DNA of 64,000 nt from Paenibacillus_V sp046244365 (GTDB lineage: Bacteria > Bacillota > Bacilli > Paenibacillales > NBRC-103111): the NCBI RefSeq assembly GCF_046244365.1, contig NZ_CP176395.1:7626001-7690000 (forward strand), written 5' to 3'. Made by a program: the position numbers and the translations under genes. Below are positions 51,247 to 61,012 of this stretch, piece by piece; the stretch's first letter is position 1, and each line of letters opens with the position of its first letter. The notes below the pieces were generated by a model. It was given only the letters and a program-made list of their open reading frames with translations. It was not told the DNA's origin and did not search any database.

Positions 51247-51862
51247 GGATTACACCCAAATAGTGAACTTTGCTTCACTATTACTGAACCCAAGTTCACT
51301 AATCCTCTCCGCAGACGCTCGCTGCAAGCCGATAGTGAATCTAGCTTCACTATTAGTGAACGAAACGGCAAAATAGCGACGTCTGCTTCACTATCCGCAG
51401 ATAAAGGTTGCTCGCACGCCCGAATAGTGAAGTTTGCTTCACTATTACTGAACCCAAGTTCACTAATCCTCTCGCAGATGCTCGCTTTTAGAGCGATAGT
51501 GAATCTAGCTTCACTATTAGTGCGTGTTTAAAAAGACCACTTTTCAGAACCGAGAAGGTTGGATGAATCCGAGTAAATCCCCCGCAAAGTGAAGCTAATC
51601 TACGTAGCTTATTCCGATTACTTTGCGGGGAGCCCCGAGGAACGAGGACACGGAGCGTAGGCAAAACCTACGTGAGTACCTACAAACTTTCCGGAGGAAA
51701 GCTGCTTCGGAAGCATACGCGTTACCGGATGAATGCAAGATTCGATGTCGAATAAACCACTGTTCTGCTTATCAAAAGGGGGCTTTTTAAACAACCTCTA
51801 TTAGTGAACGAAACGGCAAAATAGCGACGTCTGCTTCACTATCCGCAGATAAAGGTTGCTCG
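51247..51862. repeat. 164-bp-unit repeat array inserted in the 114-bp array
   Basis: Two units starting at 51261 and 51425, period 164. Each has palindromes such as AATAGTGAAG-TTTG-CTTCACTATT and shared tracts TGAACCCAAGTTCACTAATC and CGACGTCTGCTTCACTATCC. The second unit carries the MITE at 51523-51797. The flanks on both sides are 114-bp repeat sequence. Confidence 0.8.
51523..51797. mobile_element. 275-bp MITE with 9-bp target duplication
   Basis: Ends TGTTTAAAAAGACCACTTTT and, on the opposite strand, TGTTTAAAAAGCCCCCTTTT are inverted copies with two mismatches. CTATTAGTG flanks it at 51514-51522 and 51798-51806; the empty site is visible in the first repeat unit (about 51350), where only one copy is present. 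No ORF for a transposase. Non-autonomous element, mobilised in trans; family not assigned. End sequence resembles the element at 10238. Confidence 0.85.
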
Positions 51863-51972
51863 ATTAGACGACACGAAAGACTTCTATTTTGGTGGAAACC
51901 GACTGAAACCAGCCTGTTCGAGGGATTTAGACGACGCCAGGGACTGCTAATTTCCTGGATACCCGTAAAACT
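51863..51972. repeat. 114-bp repeat array, right part
   Basis: One more unit of the 114-bp family (anchor TAGACGACACGAAAGACTTC at 51865, CGAGGGATTTAGACGACG at 51919), separated from the rest by the 164-bp array and the MITE. Confidence 0.75.
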
Positions 51973-52078
51973 GCTGGCATGCCGCTCAGCCCTTTTTAGT
52001 CAAAATTCCGCCTGCATCCACCTCCGTCCTCAAGGATGATTGGTTGGGCCTTTATCATTTGGACGGCCCTTTCAAATC

Positions 52079-52108
52079 CTTAACCTCCAGCACTGTAAAG
52101 GATGTTAA
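52079..52108 (-). promoter_or_regulatory. Second Pho-box-like sequence
   Basis: On the minus strand TTAACA (52103-52108) and TTTACA (52094-52099) recur with AGCACTGTAAA and GGATGTTAA shared almost exactly with the Pho box at 50772-50808. Same direction, but 1.5 kb upstream with no gene between; looks like a duplicated promoter piece. Confidence 0.4.
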
Positions 52109-52181
52109 CTTTCTATAATCTAAGAAAAAGGCTACCCCGCCAGGCATGATGATTGCCTGGAAGAATAGCCCTCCGATCGTT

Positions 52182-55100
52182 CTACAGCGTAAGCACGATA
52201 TGATGCACCTGACCGTCATCGCTCAATCGGACGAAAGGGCCGTCCTCCGCATGATGATCGTTCAGGCCGATTTCCTGCCCGTCGATCGTCAGCGCGGTTT
52301 GGCCGACGGACTTGCGCGACGGATTTTGGACGTCGATGCGATACTCCGCGCTCCCGAACCGGTAGCTGACGGAGAACGACGGCCATTCGCTCGGGATGCA
52401 CGGGCGAATGAACAACCGGTCGCCCCTGCGGCGCAAACCGAGAATCCACTCGATGCCCGCTTGATACATCCAGCCGGACGCGCCGGTATACCAGGTCCAG
52501 CCGGCATGTCCTTTATGCGGCTCCTCCGTGTAAATATCGGCCGCCATGACATAAGGCTCGCCGAAATATTTCCGGACCTCCGCAGGCGTTCTCGCGTGCA
52601 TGATCGGGCTGAGCATATGGAACAGCTCGAACGCCTTGTCTCCGTTGCCAAGTCCGCACCAAGCGACGATGCTCCAGATGACGCCGTGCGTGTATTGGCC
52701 CCCGTTCTCCCGGATGCCGGGCGGATACCCCTGAATGTATCCGGGGCTCGGATCCGTCCGGTTGAACGCCGGTGTCAATATATGCGCGACGGACAAACTG
52801 CGGTCCACAAGCTCGCGATCGAACGATCGCATGGCCTGCAGCGCTCTGTCCGGCGGCGCCATCCCGGAGATGACGGACCAGGACTGGGCGATGGCATCGA
52901 TCCGGCACTCCGCATTGCGGACGGAGCCGAGCCAGCGTCCGCCGTCGGTGAAGGCGCGCCGGTACCACTGCCCATCCCAGCCGCTTTCGTTGAGGGAAGC
53001 CGTCAGTTTCTCTCTGGCGCTCCGGTACCGGTCGGCCAAGTCCCGCTTGCCCCGGCGCTCGCACAACTCGGCGAATCCGCGCAGAACGTCGCCTAAGAAC
53101 CAGCCGAGCCAAACGCTTTCGCCGCGTCCTTCCGGGCCGATATGGCTCATCCCGTCGTTCCAGTCGCCGATTCCGATCAGCGGCAGCCCATGCTCGCCAA
53201 AACGCAAGCTGCGGTCCAGCGCGCGCACGCAATGCTCGAAAACGGTGCCGCTCCTTCCGGATAAGACGGTCGGCTCATAACGTTCATGCTCCTTTTCGTC
53301 CAGCGGATCGCTATGAAGGAACGGAACGGTTTCGTCCAGCACGCTTTCGTCTTCGGTATGCTCCAGATATCGGACAACGGCATAAGGCAGCCACAGCAAG
53401 TCGTCCGAAAAACGGGTACGGATGCCGCGATGTGTCTCCTCGTGCCACCAGTGCTGCACATCGCCTTCTTCGTACTGATGGGCCGCATGGAGCAAAATTT
53501 GCGCCCGCGTCAGCTCGGGACGGCTGTGCAACAGCGCCAGAGAGTCCTGCAGCTGGTCGCGGAAGCCGTATGCGCCGCCCGCCTGATAGAAGGCGGTACG
53601 GGCCCACATCCGGCAGGCCAACGTCTGATACAGCAGCCAGTTGTTTAGCATTACGTCCATTTCCGGGCAAGGCGTCGATACGGTAATCGTGCCGAGCACC
53701 CCGTCCCAAAATCGGCCGATATCCTCGAGCGCCTGCTCGCAAGCGCGCGCTTCCCGGTATTTACCCGCTAACCGGGCAGCCGATTCGCCGGAATCGCCGC
53801 AGCCGAGCAAAATGTAAACGGTCAGCTCCTCATTCGGCTCGACCGTGAACTTGGCCTGCACCGCACCGCACGAGTCGTACGAGGCTCCGGCAGATCCCGA
53901 CAGCTGCAGCCGGCTCATCGCCGCGGGCGCTTCGAGCGTACCGACGCGTCCGAGAAACTCCAGGCGATCGCCCGTCCAGCTTCGTTCCGCAAACGGAGCG
54001 GCGGCATCCGACAAAGTACCTTCTTCCGCCCTTCCCATCGGGTTCGCCCGATGGCCAGCCTCCGCCGTTCCCGCCATCTCCGGCGGAACATCCCCTTCAT
54101 CCGCCGCCGCTCTATTTCTTTGCGGATTGACGGTCAAGAAGGCCGTCGCATCCCGGAACGTCTCCTGATAAGCATTCCGAGCCAAAAGGACGCCATTCCG
54201 GTCATCCCAATCCGTGACGATGTACGAAGCGTTCCCGTCCCGGTGCACGCCCAGTACCCATTCGGCATAGTAAGTGATGGACAGCTTGCGACGCTCGGGC
54301 GTCGTATTGCTCAACCGCAGCCGGATGATTTTGACGGGATCGTCCAGCGGAACAAACACGGTCATGTCCTGCTGAAGGCCGTGGCTTTCATGCTCATAAC
54401 GCGTATACCCGCGCCCGTAGGACGCCATATAGGACGAGGTCATCCGCATGCGTTCCGGTACCGTCTGCCAGTACTCGCCGCTTTCTTCATCGCGCAAGTA
54501 GCAAACTTCCCCCGGCGGGTCCAGTGCGGGATCGTTCGACCACGGCGTCAGCTTGCACTCCCGGCTGTTGCGCCACCAGGTATAGCCGGTGTAGAGCTCG
54601 GACGTCAAGCAGCCGAAGCTCGGATTGGCCATCACGTTAATCCAAGGGGCCGGCAAATAGCTGCCGTTCTTCAACACGATCCGGTACTCCCTGCCGTCCG
54701 GCGAGAAGCCCCCCCAGCCGTTGTCGAACAGGGTATCACCCCGATCGGCCGCATGGACGGCGGCGAAGCGGTTCGGCGGAGCCGTAACCGGGAACGGTTC
54801 CCCGGCCGCAAGCTCGCGGCTGGGACCCGCCCCTTTAAGCTGCGCCCTCAAGCTTGGGCCGTCCGCCCGCAGCACCACGCGGGATACTGCGAACAACAGC
54901 GCCTTATCCTCCTCCGGCAGCTGGGCGGCAGCTACGAGGTGCACGCCGCCTTGTCCCGGCTGCGGCCGTCCCGCGATTTGCTCCGCCGTTCGGCGGAGGG
55001 CATCCTGCAAATCCTGCTGATACCCGCCCGCCGACTCGTTCATCACGACAAGATCGAAGAGCAGCCGGTTATGGCGCAAATATTCATAGCTGGCGAGCAG

Positions 55101-58100
55101 CTTCGCGACAAACGGAAGATTTGCCGTATCCGAGATCCGTACAAGGATGACGGGCCGGTCGCCGGAGACGCCGTGCGCCCACAGTCCTTGCTGCCCTTTG
55201 ACGTTTGCGGCGATGCCGGTTTTGCGCTCCTCCCGCAGCGGGGACGTGTACAGCACGCGTCCCGCAAGCAGCTGAAAAACGGCCAAATCGGCGGTTGTGA
55301 TGTGAAGATGCTGCAGGTCGATCTGACTCCGGGTCCACGCCAGCTGAAACGTCCGCTCCGCCTGTTCGTCCTGCGCCAGCTGCCGGACGGTCTCGACCGA
55401 CTGCTCCTTCGTCTCCGCGACGCCGGTAACGGCGATCAGCTTGACGCTTGCTCCGGGCTGGATGCTCAATCGCCGCCGCATAATAAACGCGGGATCGGCT
55501 ACGGAGCCTACCGTGCCGCCAAGCTTGGACTCGAGCCCGCAAGGCTTCGACAACGTGTACCCCCTGCCGATGAAACGAGCCCGGTCCGTCTCGAATTCCG
55601 CTGGACCCAGCTCGCCGTCCCCTTCCACCGATAACGTATGGAACGCCCAAACGGCTTTCTCGCCGGCATTGCGGGGACGCTTGCGGGCAAGCAGACATTC
55701 CGCGCCGGACTCGTACTCCGTTTCGATAAACAGCTTGGTGAACGCCGGGTGGGCTTTATCGGCGTCCTGGGGCGCTAACGCGATTTCGAGGAACGTCGTC
55801 ACCTCGATGATCCGCGCCTCGCTCCCTGCGTTGGACAGCGTCAGCCGCCGCACCTCCGCGTTCGATTCCGGCGACACCGTAATGTCGAGCGTCGTCTTCA
55901 CTTCTCCGTCCTCGCGCAAGAACGTCGTGCGCTCTTGCAAGAACTGCACACGCTGCGCCGCGGACGGTACGCGGCACGGCTGGAAGGACGGAGACCAGAT
56001 CCGGTCGTTCGCCACATCCCGGATATACATATAGCTTCCCCAAGGGTCCGCGACCGGATCTTCCCTCCAGCGCGAAACTGCGAGGCCTTCGTACCGCAGG
56101 AACCCGCTCCCGCTATTCGTCGTTACGGTCGTGAACGCCCCGTTCGAATGGACGTTCACCTCGGGCACAGGCGTATGCGCCGAAACGTATTCGCGCAGCG
56201 GGGCAGTCCGGGACGGCGCCGGCTTGGTCATACGCGCCTTTCCGGTCAGCTCCCGCTTCATGACGGAATCCCGCGGCGGAACACGCTCGATCAGCAGAAG
56301 CTCCGCCGCCTGCACCCTTTTGTCCCGATGAAAGTGATCGTACATCTTCACCGGCAGCAGCATATTGGCAATCGTCAGCAGGCTCATCCCCTGGTGATGC
56401 GCCATGAAGCTGCGGATTACTTTGCAGGTTTCGCCTTCCGGCATTCTTAGCGCCGTAAAATCGATCGCCTCATAGAACCCGTACCGGCCGCGTGCGCCAA
56501 GCTCCTCCATCCGGCCCAAATCATGCAATCCTTCGCGAACGGCAAACGGGAGAGCCATAATCGTCGCGTAAGGCGACAGCACCAGATCCTCCTCGAGTCC
56601 GCGCTTGAAGCCGAGGCCCGGCACGCCGAAAGCCCGGTACTGGTAATTCATCGCGTAATCGTATGCGTAATAGCCCGACTCCGAAATGCCGAACGGAACG
56701 CCGCGTTCTCGGGCGTAGCCGATTTGCCTTTTGACGACCCCGCGGTACGTGCTTTCCCATACGGTGTTGCGGTACGTGCGCATGATCAGCCACGGCATCA
56801 TATATTCGAACATCGTTCCGGACCACGAGACCAGCGTCGTGTGACCGCCTTGGTTTTTCACGGTGCGGCCGAGCGTCAGCCAGTGGGATACGGGGATTTG
56901 GCCCAGCGCGATCGCCACAAAGCTGGTTTGTCTCGCCTCCGAAGCGAGCAAGTCGTAAAGAATCGTGTCGCGCTCGCCGGCAGCGGCATGAAACCCCAGC
57001 GTGAAGAGCTTCGCCTTACCGTCATAGAGCGGCCGAAAATCGGTCGACACGATCAAACGCTCAAGACGAGCAAGCAGTTGATAGCCGCGCATAAGCGGGG
57101 ATTCCGAAAAACCCGTTTTCCTCCTCTGCGAGGTCCGGTTACCTTCATTCTCGGGCGATTGTCCGGGGATCATCTTCTCAAGCTCGACGGCAAACTCGAC
57201 GTCAAGCCGTCCGTTTATTCCCGCAGCCGTAAGACTCGTTTTCCTGTCCAGCGCGAAATCCGTTTCTAGCCAGCGCGCCAGCCCCTGCTTGACCGTCATC
57301 AAGCTCGCCACAAAATTGCCGGAATCGACCGTGGAGACGTACGCCGGCGGCAGGGTTTGAAGGCTGACGGTATCGTACCAGTTGTACAGATGACCGTTCC
57401 ATTTGTCCAACCGTTCCACGGTGGCGACGGTGCGCTCCAAGCGCTCCACGAGCTCCGGCGTATCGATAAATTCGAACTCCCGGGCAGCCAGAGCCGCCGT
57501 CAGCAAAAAGCCGATATTCGTAGGCGACGTGCGGTGCGCAACCCCTTTCGGCGGCTCGATTTGTACGTTGTCCGGGGGCAAATAGTTATCCTTAGATCCG
57601 GCATAATCCTCGTAAAACGACCAGATTTGCTGCGCCAGCACGCGCAATTGCTCCTGCTCCGCCGCCGTGAGCGACTGCTCGTACTCCGGCACTGGCTTGT
57701 CCAGCCAGCGGACGGCAAGGGGCGCCAGCGCCCAAAACAGCCCTAACGCCAGGCCGAACCCCCTAATGGAGGGTTGGGTCTGCATAGCCGCTGCAAGCGC
57801 AAAGAGAACAATCAAAACGAAACCGCCGCTCAAGCCAATCATCGACGGCTGGCGTTGTCCCCGATTGCCGCGCTCGATATGCGAGGAACTGGTCCATTCG
57901 AGCAGGCGCCGCTTGCTGACATACAGCCGGTACAGCGTTCTCCCGATCGCATCGAGCAGTACCGCGCTTTGAAAAGGCAGCGTCCAGACGCCGAGCAGCA
58001 CTTGCCCGGCCGAAGCCAGCAGCCTGCGGGGATGCCGGCTCGCGTGCCGCAGCAGGAAAAGCTGACGGATCAACGGCAGCAGCATCGTGGCGAGCACGGC

Positions 58101-60692
58101 GGCAAGCCAGCGGCCCGGGGAGCCCGGAAGCACCGTCACGGCAAGCAGCAGCAAAACGAACGAAACAGGCGGCAGCAGACTGCGGCGCAAATTGTCAACG
58201 ATCTGCCAGCGCGTCAGAAAAGACAGATCGACCGGGCTTAGCGCCCCTCGGCGGTCGCATACTTTTGAGAACAGCCAGCAAAGGAGCTGCCAGTCCCCCC
58301 GCACCCATCTATGCATGCGCTTTTGGTAGGCGATATAGGTAGACGGATGATCATCGATCAGTTCCACGTCCGACAGCAGCGCGGCGCGCAAAAATCCGCC
58401 TTCCAGCAGATCGTGGCTAAGCACCGTGTTATCGGGGATCCGCTCGCAGAGCAGCGCGGCAAACACATCGACGTCGAAAATGCCTTTTCCCGTAAAAATC
58501 CCCTGCGACAGCGCATCCTGATAAGGATCGGAAGCGGCGAACGCATACGGATCCGAGCCCGGCTCCGACCCGTAATAAGCGAGCCGCGACTTCATCGCCG
58601 ACTCGTGCCTGATCCCGATCCGCGGCTGCAGCACGCCGTATCCTTCCACGACGCGGGTTCGCGCGGCATTCAAACGCGGCCGGTTATACGGCAAATGCAG
58701 CGTGCCGATCATTCTTTGAGCGCTTCCCATCGGGAGACGGGTATCGGCGTCCAGCGTAATGATGTAACGGATGCGCGGCAGCACGCTCTCATCGCCCAGC
58801 ATAACGTCATAGCTCGTTTCCGTGCTGCCCTTCAGCAGCTCGACGAATTCGACCAGTTTGCCGCGTTTGCGTTCCCAGCCCATAAATACGCCTTCGCTGC
58901 CATTCCACTGCCTGCGGCGCTGATAGAAATGAAACGTCGTCCCGTCTGGGCCGGCATACATCCGGTTTAGCGAGCCGATTTTTTCCTTCGCGTAGGCCAT
59001 CAGCTTCTCGTCTTCGGGAAGCTTCTCCTCGGAGGCATCGGTATTATCGCCCAGCAGGGCGTAATGGATGTTCGGATCGCGGTTGGCCAAGTAATGGAGC
59101 TCCAGACGGTCCGCAAGCTCCTCCACTTCTTCGGGCGAAGACCAGATCGCAGGAATGACGACCATCGTGGCCGCTTCTTCCGGAACCCCGTCCGAGAAAT
59201 CATAGCGCAGCAAAAGCCTTGGGCGGCATACGCGCTCAATGCCGTAGTGAAGCCAGGTCACTACCCACTCGCTTACCGGGAAGGCCAGCGCCGCTATAAC
59301 CGCAACCCAACCCAGGGGCGTAATCGCGCGGCCGCCGCCGATCCACAAGGCGGAGACAAGCAGCACGAGCGCAAACAACACGGCGAGCGAGGCAAAATAA
59401 GCGCCGGAAGCCCTGCGTGAAATGCCGGTTTCCGGCAAATCCCGCACCTTGCTGCATAGACGCAGCGACTGCACCAACTTTCGAATGCCGTCCGGCTCGA
59501 ATACATAATACGCGACGAATGCCGAGCGGGGCATGTCATCCGTTATGGACGGATGCGAAATGGATGCAGCCTCTTGAGCGAGGCTGGCCGTTTTTTCGCC
59601 GGCGATGGCGCCTTGTCGGGGGCTCGAACCGCCGTCGTTCGTACCCGCCTCCGTTCCGGCTCCCTTCCCGGTGTTTCCGGAGAGCCGGCTCTGCTCTTCC
59701 CGCGCGAGTGCGACCGCTTGACCGGCGACCAGGCTTTCGGGCACGCGCATGCGGCGAGCCATTGCCTCTATGCGGTAAAGAAGTTCGTTCCTGCTTCCCG
59801 AATCCAGCCGGGCGTACACGCCCGTCGCTTCCTGACGCAGCGTCCGATCCAGCAAGCTGATCCTTTCGAACATCGCGTTCCAGTCGAGACGCTCGTTTTT
59901 GCGCAAGCTCGTGATCGCATTCCCCGCCGTCACCTGATAAGCGGCCTGAAGCTGATGCTCGTAGGATACGATGCGATCGAGGTCTTCCGAGCCATTCTCG
60001 AATTGGCAGGCGAGCCACTCCCGCACGGCTGCGGAATCGTCGGCCCATTCCCTCAGGTGACCGATCAAATGCGCGATCCACGGCCCGGATAGCGGAGCCG
60101 ACTGCCCCGCCGCTTCCAATTCGGCGCCGACGGCTTCCTGTGTCAGCTGGGACGGCTCGATCCGCGAGAGCAGCCGTTCCACCTCTATGCAAACCTCGCG
60201 GCGCTCGCGAACGCGCATCATCGTTTCCGACAGCTTTCCGACCAGCACCACCCTAAGAATCAGCGGGAGGAACCACGTCTCGGCAAGCGTCAGGACGGAT
60301 ACTTCCTGGTAGGCGTTTATATAGGAAACGAAGGATTCCTCCTGCAGCACGCCGTCGACCTGCCCCAAATAATCCTCGCCTATCGCTTGAATGCGCAGGC
60401 TCCCGTTCTCCCTAATCCGCGGCAAATGAACAAGCGAACGATTCGCCAAACGTTCTCTAACCTCGAGCGCCTGCTCCTCGATAAATTCGGCGTTATCCAG
60501 CAGCCATTCTTCCGCAGGCTGCGCGCAGCCCGCCGAACGATCCTGCAGCGACGCGACGAACGCTCTTAATTGTTCGATATTTGCGGCAAATTGCGTATCG
60601 ATATAGGTCGGCCGGGTCCGCCCCTTGGCCGGGTTGTGCTGTAAGGCAAGTTCACGCGCTTTTTGACAAAGTTTTTCCGTATTGTAAGCCAT
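52182..60692 (-). CDS. Cyclic beta-1,2-glucan synthase-like protein (GT84/GH94)
   Basis: 2836 residues. Order: N-terminal domain (1-430); membrane spans near 434-475; GT84 glycosyltransferase with DADTRLPMGS near residue 647; more spans near 830-985; glycoamylase-like domain with FMAHHQGMSLLTI near 1430; two-part GH94 region from about 1500, with FRDQLQDSLALL and the acid motif GIGDWNDGMSHIG near 2507. This is the NdvB/Cgs architecture that starts, lengthens and cyclises beta-1,2-glucan from UDP-glucose; the C-terminal phosphorylase-like part trims length. Unusual in a Gram-positive, where no periplasm awaits the product. Single-gene transcription unit flanked by repeat arrays. Confidence 0.85.
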   Translation of the reverse strand: MAYNTEKLCQKARELALQHNPAKGRTRPTYIDTQFAANIEQLRAFVASLQDRSAGCAQPAEEWLLDNAEFIEEQALEVRERLANRSLVHLPRIRENGSLRIQAIGEDYLGQVDGVLQEESFVSYINAYQEVSVLTLAETWFLPLILRVVLVGKLSETMMRVRERREVCIEVERLLSRIEPSQLTQEAVGAELEAAGQSAPLSGPWIAHLIGHLREWADDSAAVREWLACQFENGSEDLDRIVSYEHQLQAAYQVTAGNAITSLRKNERLDWNAMFERISLLDRTLRQEATGVYARLDSGSRNELLYRIEAMARRMRVPESLVAGQAVALAREEQSRLSGNTGKGAGTEAGTNDGGSSPRQGAIAGEKTASLAQEAASISHPSITDDMPRSAFVAYYVFEPDGIRKLVQSLRLCSKVRDLPETGISRRASGAYFASLAVLFALVLLVSALWIGGGRAITPLGWVAVIAALAFPVSEWVVTWLHYGIERVCRPRLLLRYDFSDGVPEEAATMVVIPAIWSSPEEVEELADRLELHYLANRDPNIHYALLGDNTDASEEKLPEDEKLMAYAKEKIGSLNRMYAGPDGTTFHFYQRRRQWNGSEGVFMGWERKRGKLVEFVELLKGSTETSYDVMLGDESVLPRIRYIITLDADTRLPMGSAQRMIGTLHLPYNRPRLNAARTRVVEGYGVLQPRIGIRHESAMKSRLAYYGSEPGSDPYAFAASDPYQDALSQGIFTGKGIFDVDVFAALLCERIPDNTVLSHDLLEGGFLRAALLSDVELIDDHPSTYIAYQKRMHRWVRGDWQLLCWLFSKVCDRRGALSPVDLSFLTRWQIVDNLRRSLLPPVSFVLLLLAVTVLPGSPGRWLAAVLATMLLPLIRQLFLLRHASRHPRRLLASAGQVLLGVWTLPFQSAVLLDAIGRTLYRLYVSKRRLLEWTSSSHIERGNRGQRQPSMIGLSGGFVLIVLFALAAAMQTQPSIRGFGLALGLFWALAPLAVRWLDKPVPEYEQSLTAAEQEQLRVLAQQIWSFYEDYAGSKDNYLPPDNVQIEPPKGVAHRTSPTNIGFLLTAALAAREFEFIDTPELVERLERTVATVERLDKWNGHLYNWYDTVSLQTLPPAYVSTVDSGNFVASLMTVKQGLARWLETDFALDRKTSLTAAGINGRLDVEFAVELEKMIPGQSPENEGNRTSQRRKTGFSESPLMRGYQLLARLERLIVSTDFRPLYDGKAKLFTLGFHAAAGERDTILYDLLASEARQTSFVAIALGQIPVSHWLTLGRTVKNQGGHTTLVSWSGTMFEYMMPWLIMRTYRNTVWESTYRGVVKRQIGYARERGVPFGISESGYYAYDYAMNYQYRAFGVPGLGFKRGLEEDLVLSPYATIMALPFAVREGLHDLGRMEELGARGRYGFYEAIDFTALRMPEGETCKVIRSFMAHHQGMSLLTIANMLLPVKMYDHFHRDKRVQAAELLLIERVPPRDSVMKRELTGKARMTKPAPSRTAPLREYVSAHTPVPEVNVHSNGAFTTVTTNSGSGFLRYEGLAVSRWREDPVADPWGSYMYIRDVANDRIWSPSFQPCRVPSAAQRVQFLQERTTFLREDGEVKTTLDITVSPESNAEVRRLTLSNAGSEARIIEVTTFLEIALAPQDADKAHPAFTKLFIETEYESGAECLLARKRPRNAGEKAVWAFHTLSVEGDGELGPAEFETDRARFIGRGYTLSKPCGLESKLGGTVGSVADPAFIMRRRLSIQPGASVKLIAVTGVAETKEQSVETVRQLAQDEQAERTFQLAWTRSQIDLQHLHITTADLAVFQLLAGRVLYTSPLREERKTGIAANVKGQQGLWAHGVSGDRPVILVRISDTANLPFVAKLLASYEYLRHNRLLFDLVVMNESAGGYQQDLQDALRRTAEQIAGRPQPGQGGVHLVAAAQLPEEDKALLFAVSRVVLRADGPSLRAQLKGAGPSRELAAGEPFPVTAPPNRFAAVHAADRGDTLFDNGWGGFSPDGREYRIVLKNGSYLPAPWINVMANPSFGCLTSELYTGYTWWRNSRECKLTPWSNDPALDPPGEVCYLRDEESGEYWQTVPERMRMTSSYMASYGRGYTRYEHESHGLQQDMTVFVPLDDPVKIIRLRLSNTTPERRKLSITYYAEWVLGVHRDGNASYIVTDWDDRNGVLLARNAYQETFRDATAFLTVNPQRNRAAADEGDVPPEMAGTAEAGHRANPMGRAEEGTLSDAAAPFAERSWTGDRLEFLGRVGTLEAPAAMSRLQLSGSAGASYDSCGAVQAKFTVEPNEELTVYILLGCGDSGESAARLAGKYREARACEQALEDIGRFWDGVLGTITVSTPCPEMDVMLNNWLLYQTLACRMWARTAFYQAGGAYGFRDQLQDSLALLHSRPELTRAQILLHAAHQYEEGDVQHWWHEETHRGIRTRFSDDLLWLPYAVVRYLEHTEDESVLDETVPFLHSDPLDEKEHERYEPTVLSGRSGTVFEHCVRALDRSLRFGEHGLPLIGIGDWNDGMSHIGPEGRGESVWLGWFLGDVLRGFAELCERRGKRDLADRYRSAREKLTASLNESGWDGQWYRRAFTDGGRWLGSVRNAECRIDAIAQSWSVISGMAPPDRALQAMRSFDRELVDRSLSVAHILTPAFNRTDPSPGYIQGYPPGIRENGGQYTHGVIWSIVAWCGLGNGDKAFELFHMLSPIMHARTPAEVRKYFGEPYVMAADIYTEEPHKGHAGWTWYTGASGWMYQAGIEWILGLRRRGDRLFIRPCIPSEWPSFSVSYRFGSAEYRIDVQNPSRKSVGQTALTIDGQEIGLNDHHAEDGPFVRLSDDGQVHHIVLTL

Positions 60693-61012
60693 TAGCCCCT
60701 CCGAAGAATCAGATGCTGCCCTGTTTCAGTAGTACCGTTCATCCGGCCTAGCCAAAAATGGCAGGATAGACAATGATCAAATTATTACCAGTTATGCGCA
60801 TTTTCATCCTTGGAGGGGGAAAAGAGGGGCTTGATCGGGCTAGAACCGGAGGCAGCTCGAAGGTGGAGAACAGTTGCTGAAGCAAAGCAAAAAACCTAGC
60901 CGCGTACTCGCAGCTAGGTCCATTTCCGTCTGGGTTTTAGCATGAAAAAACGCTGCTGCTGGAGCCCGTGGTTTGTTCTGATTCAAAGTGGATAAGAGCG
61001 TTGACTAATCGC
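60693..61012. other. Leader region of the glucan synthase gene
   Basis: About 320 bp. A possible extended -10 (TGGTAATAAT on the minus strand, near 60786) lies about 95 bp before the start. The leftward terminator-like hairpin at 60889-60919 sits upstream of it. Ribosome site GGAGGGG precedes the ATG. Confidence 0.4.
60889..60919 (-). terminator. Leftward terminator-like hairpin
   Basis: CCTAGC-N12-GCTAGG on the minus strand followed by TTTTTT. No gene stops just upstream of it (the next is at 61687, with its own terminator), so it either insulates the glucan synthase promoter or attenuates a longer leader. Confidence 0.55.

Noticed and set aside
51223..51531. 102-codon plus-strand frame in the repeat block
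   Set aside because: It only translates the 164-bp repeats and stops inside the MITE.
54051..55634. 527-codon plus-strand frame
   Set aside because: Antisense of the glucan synthase; no credible domain.
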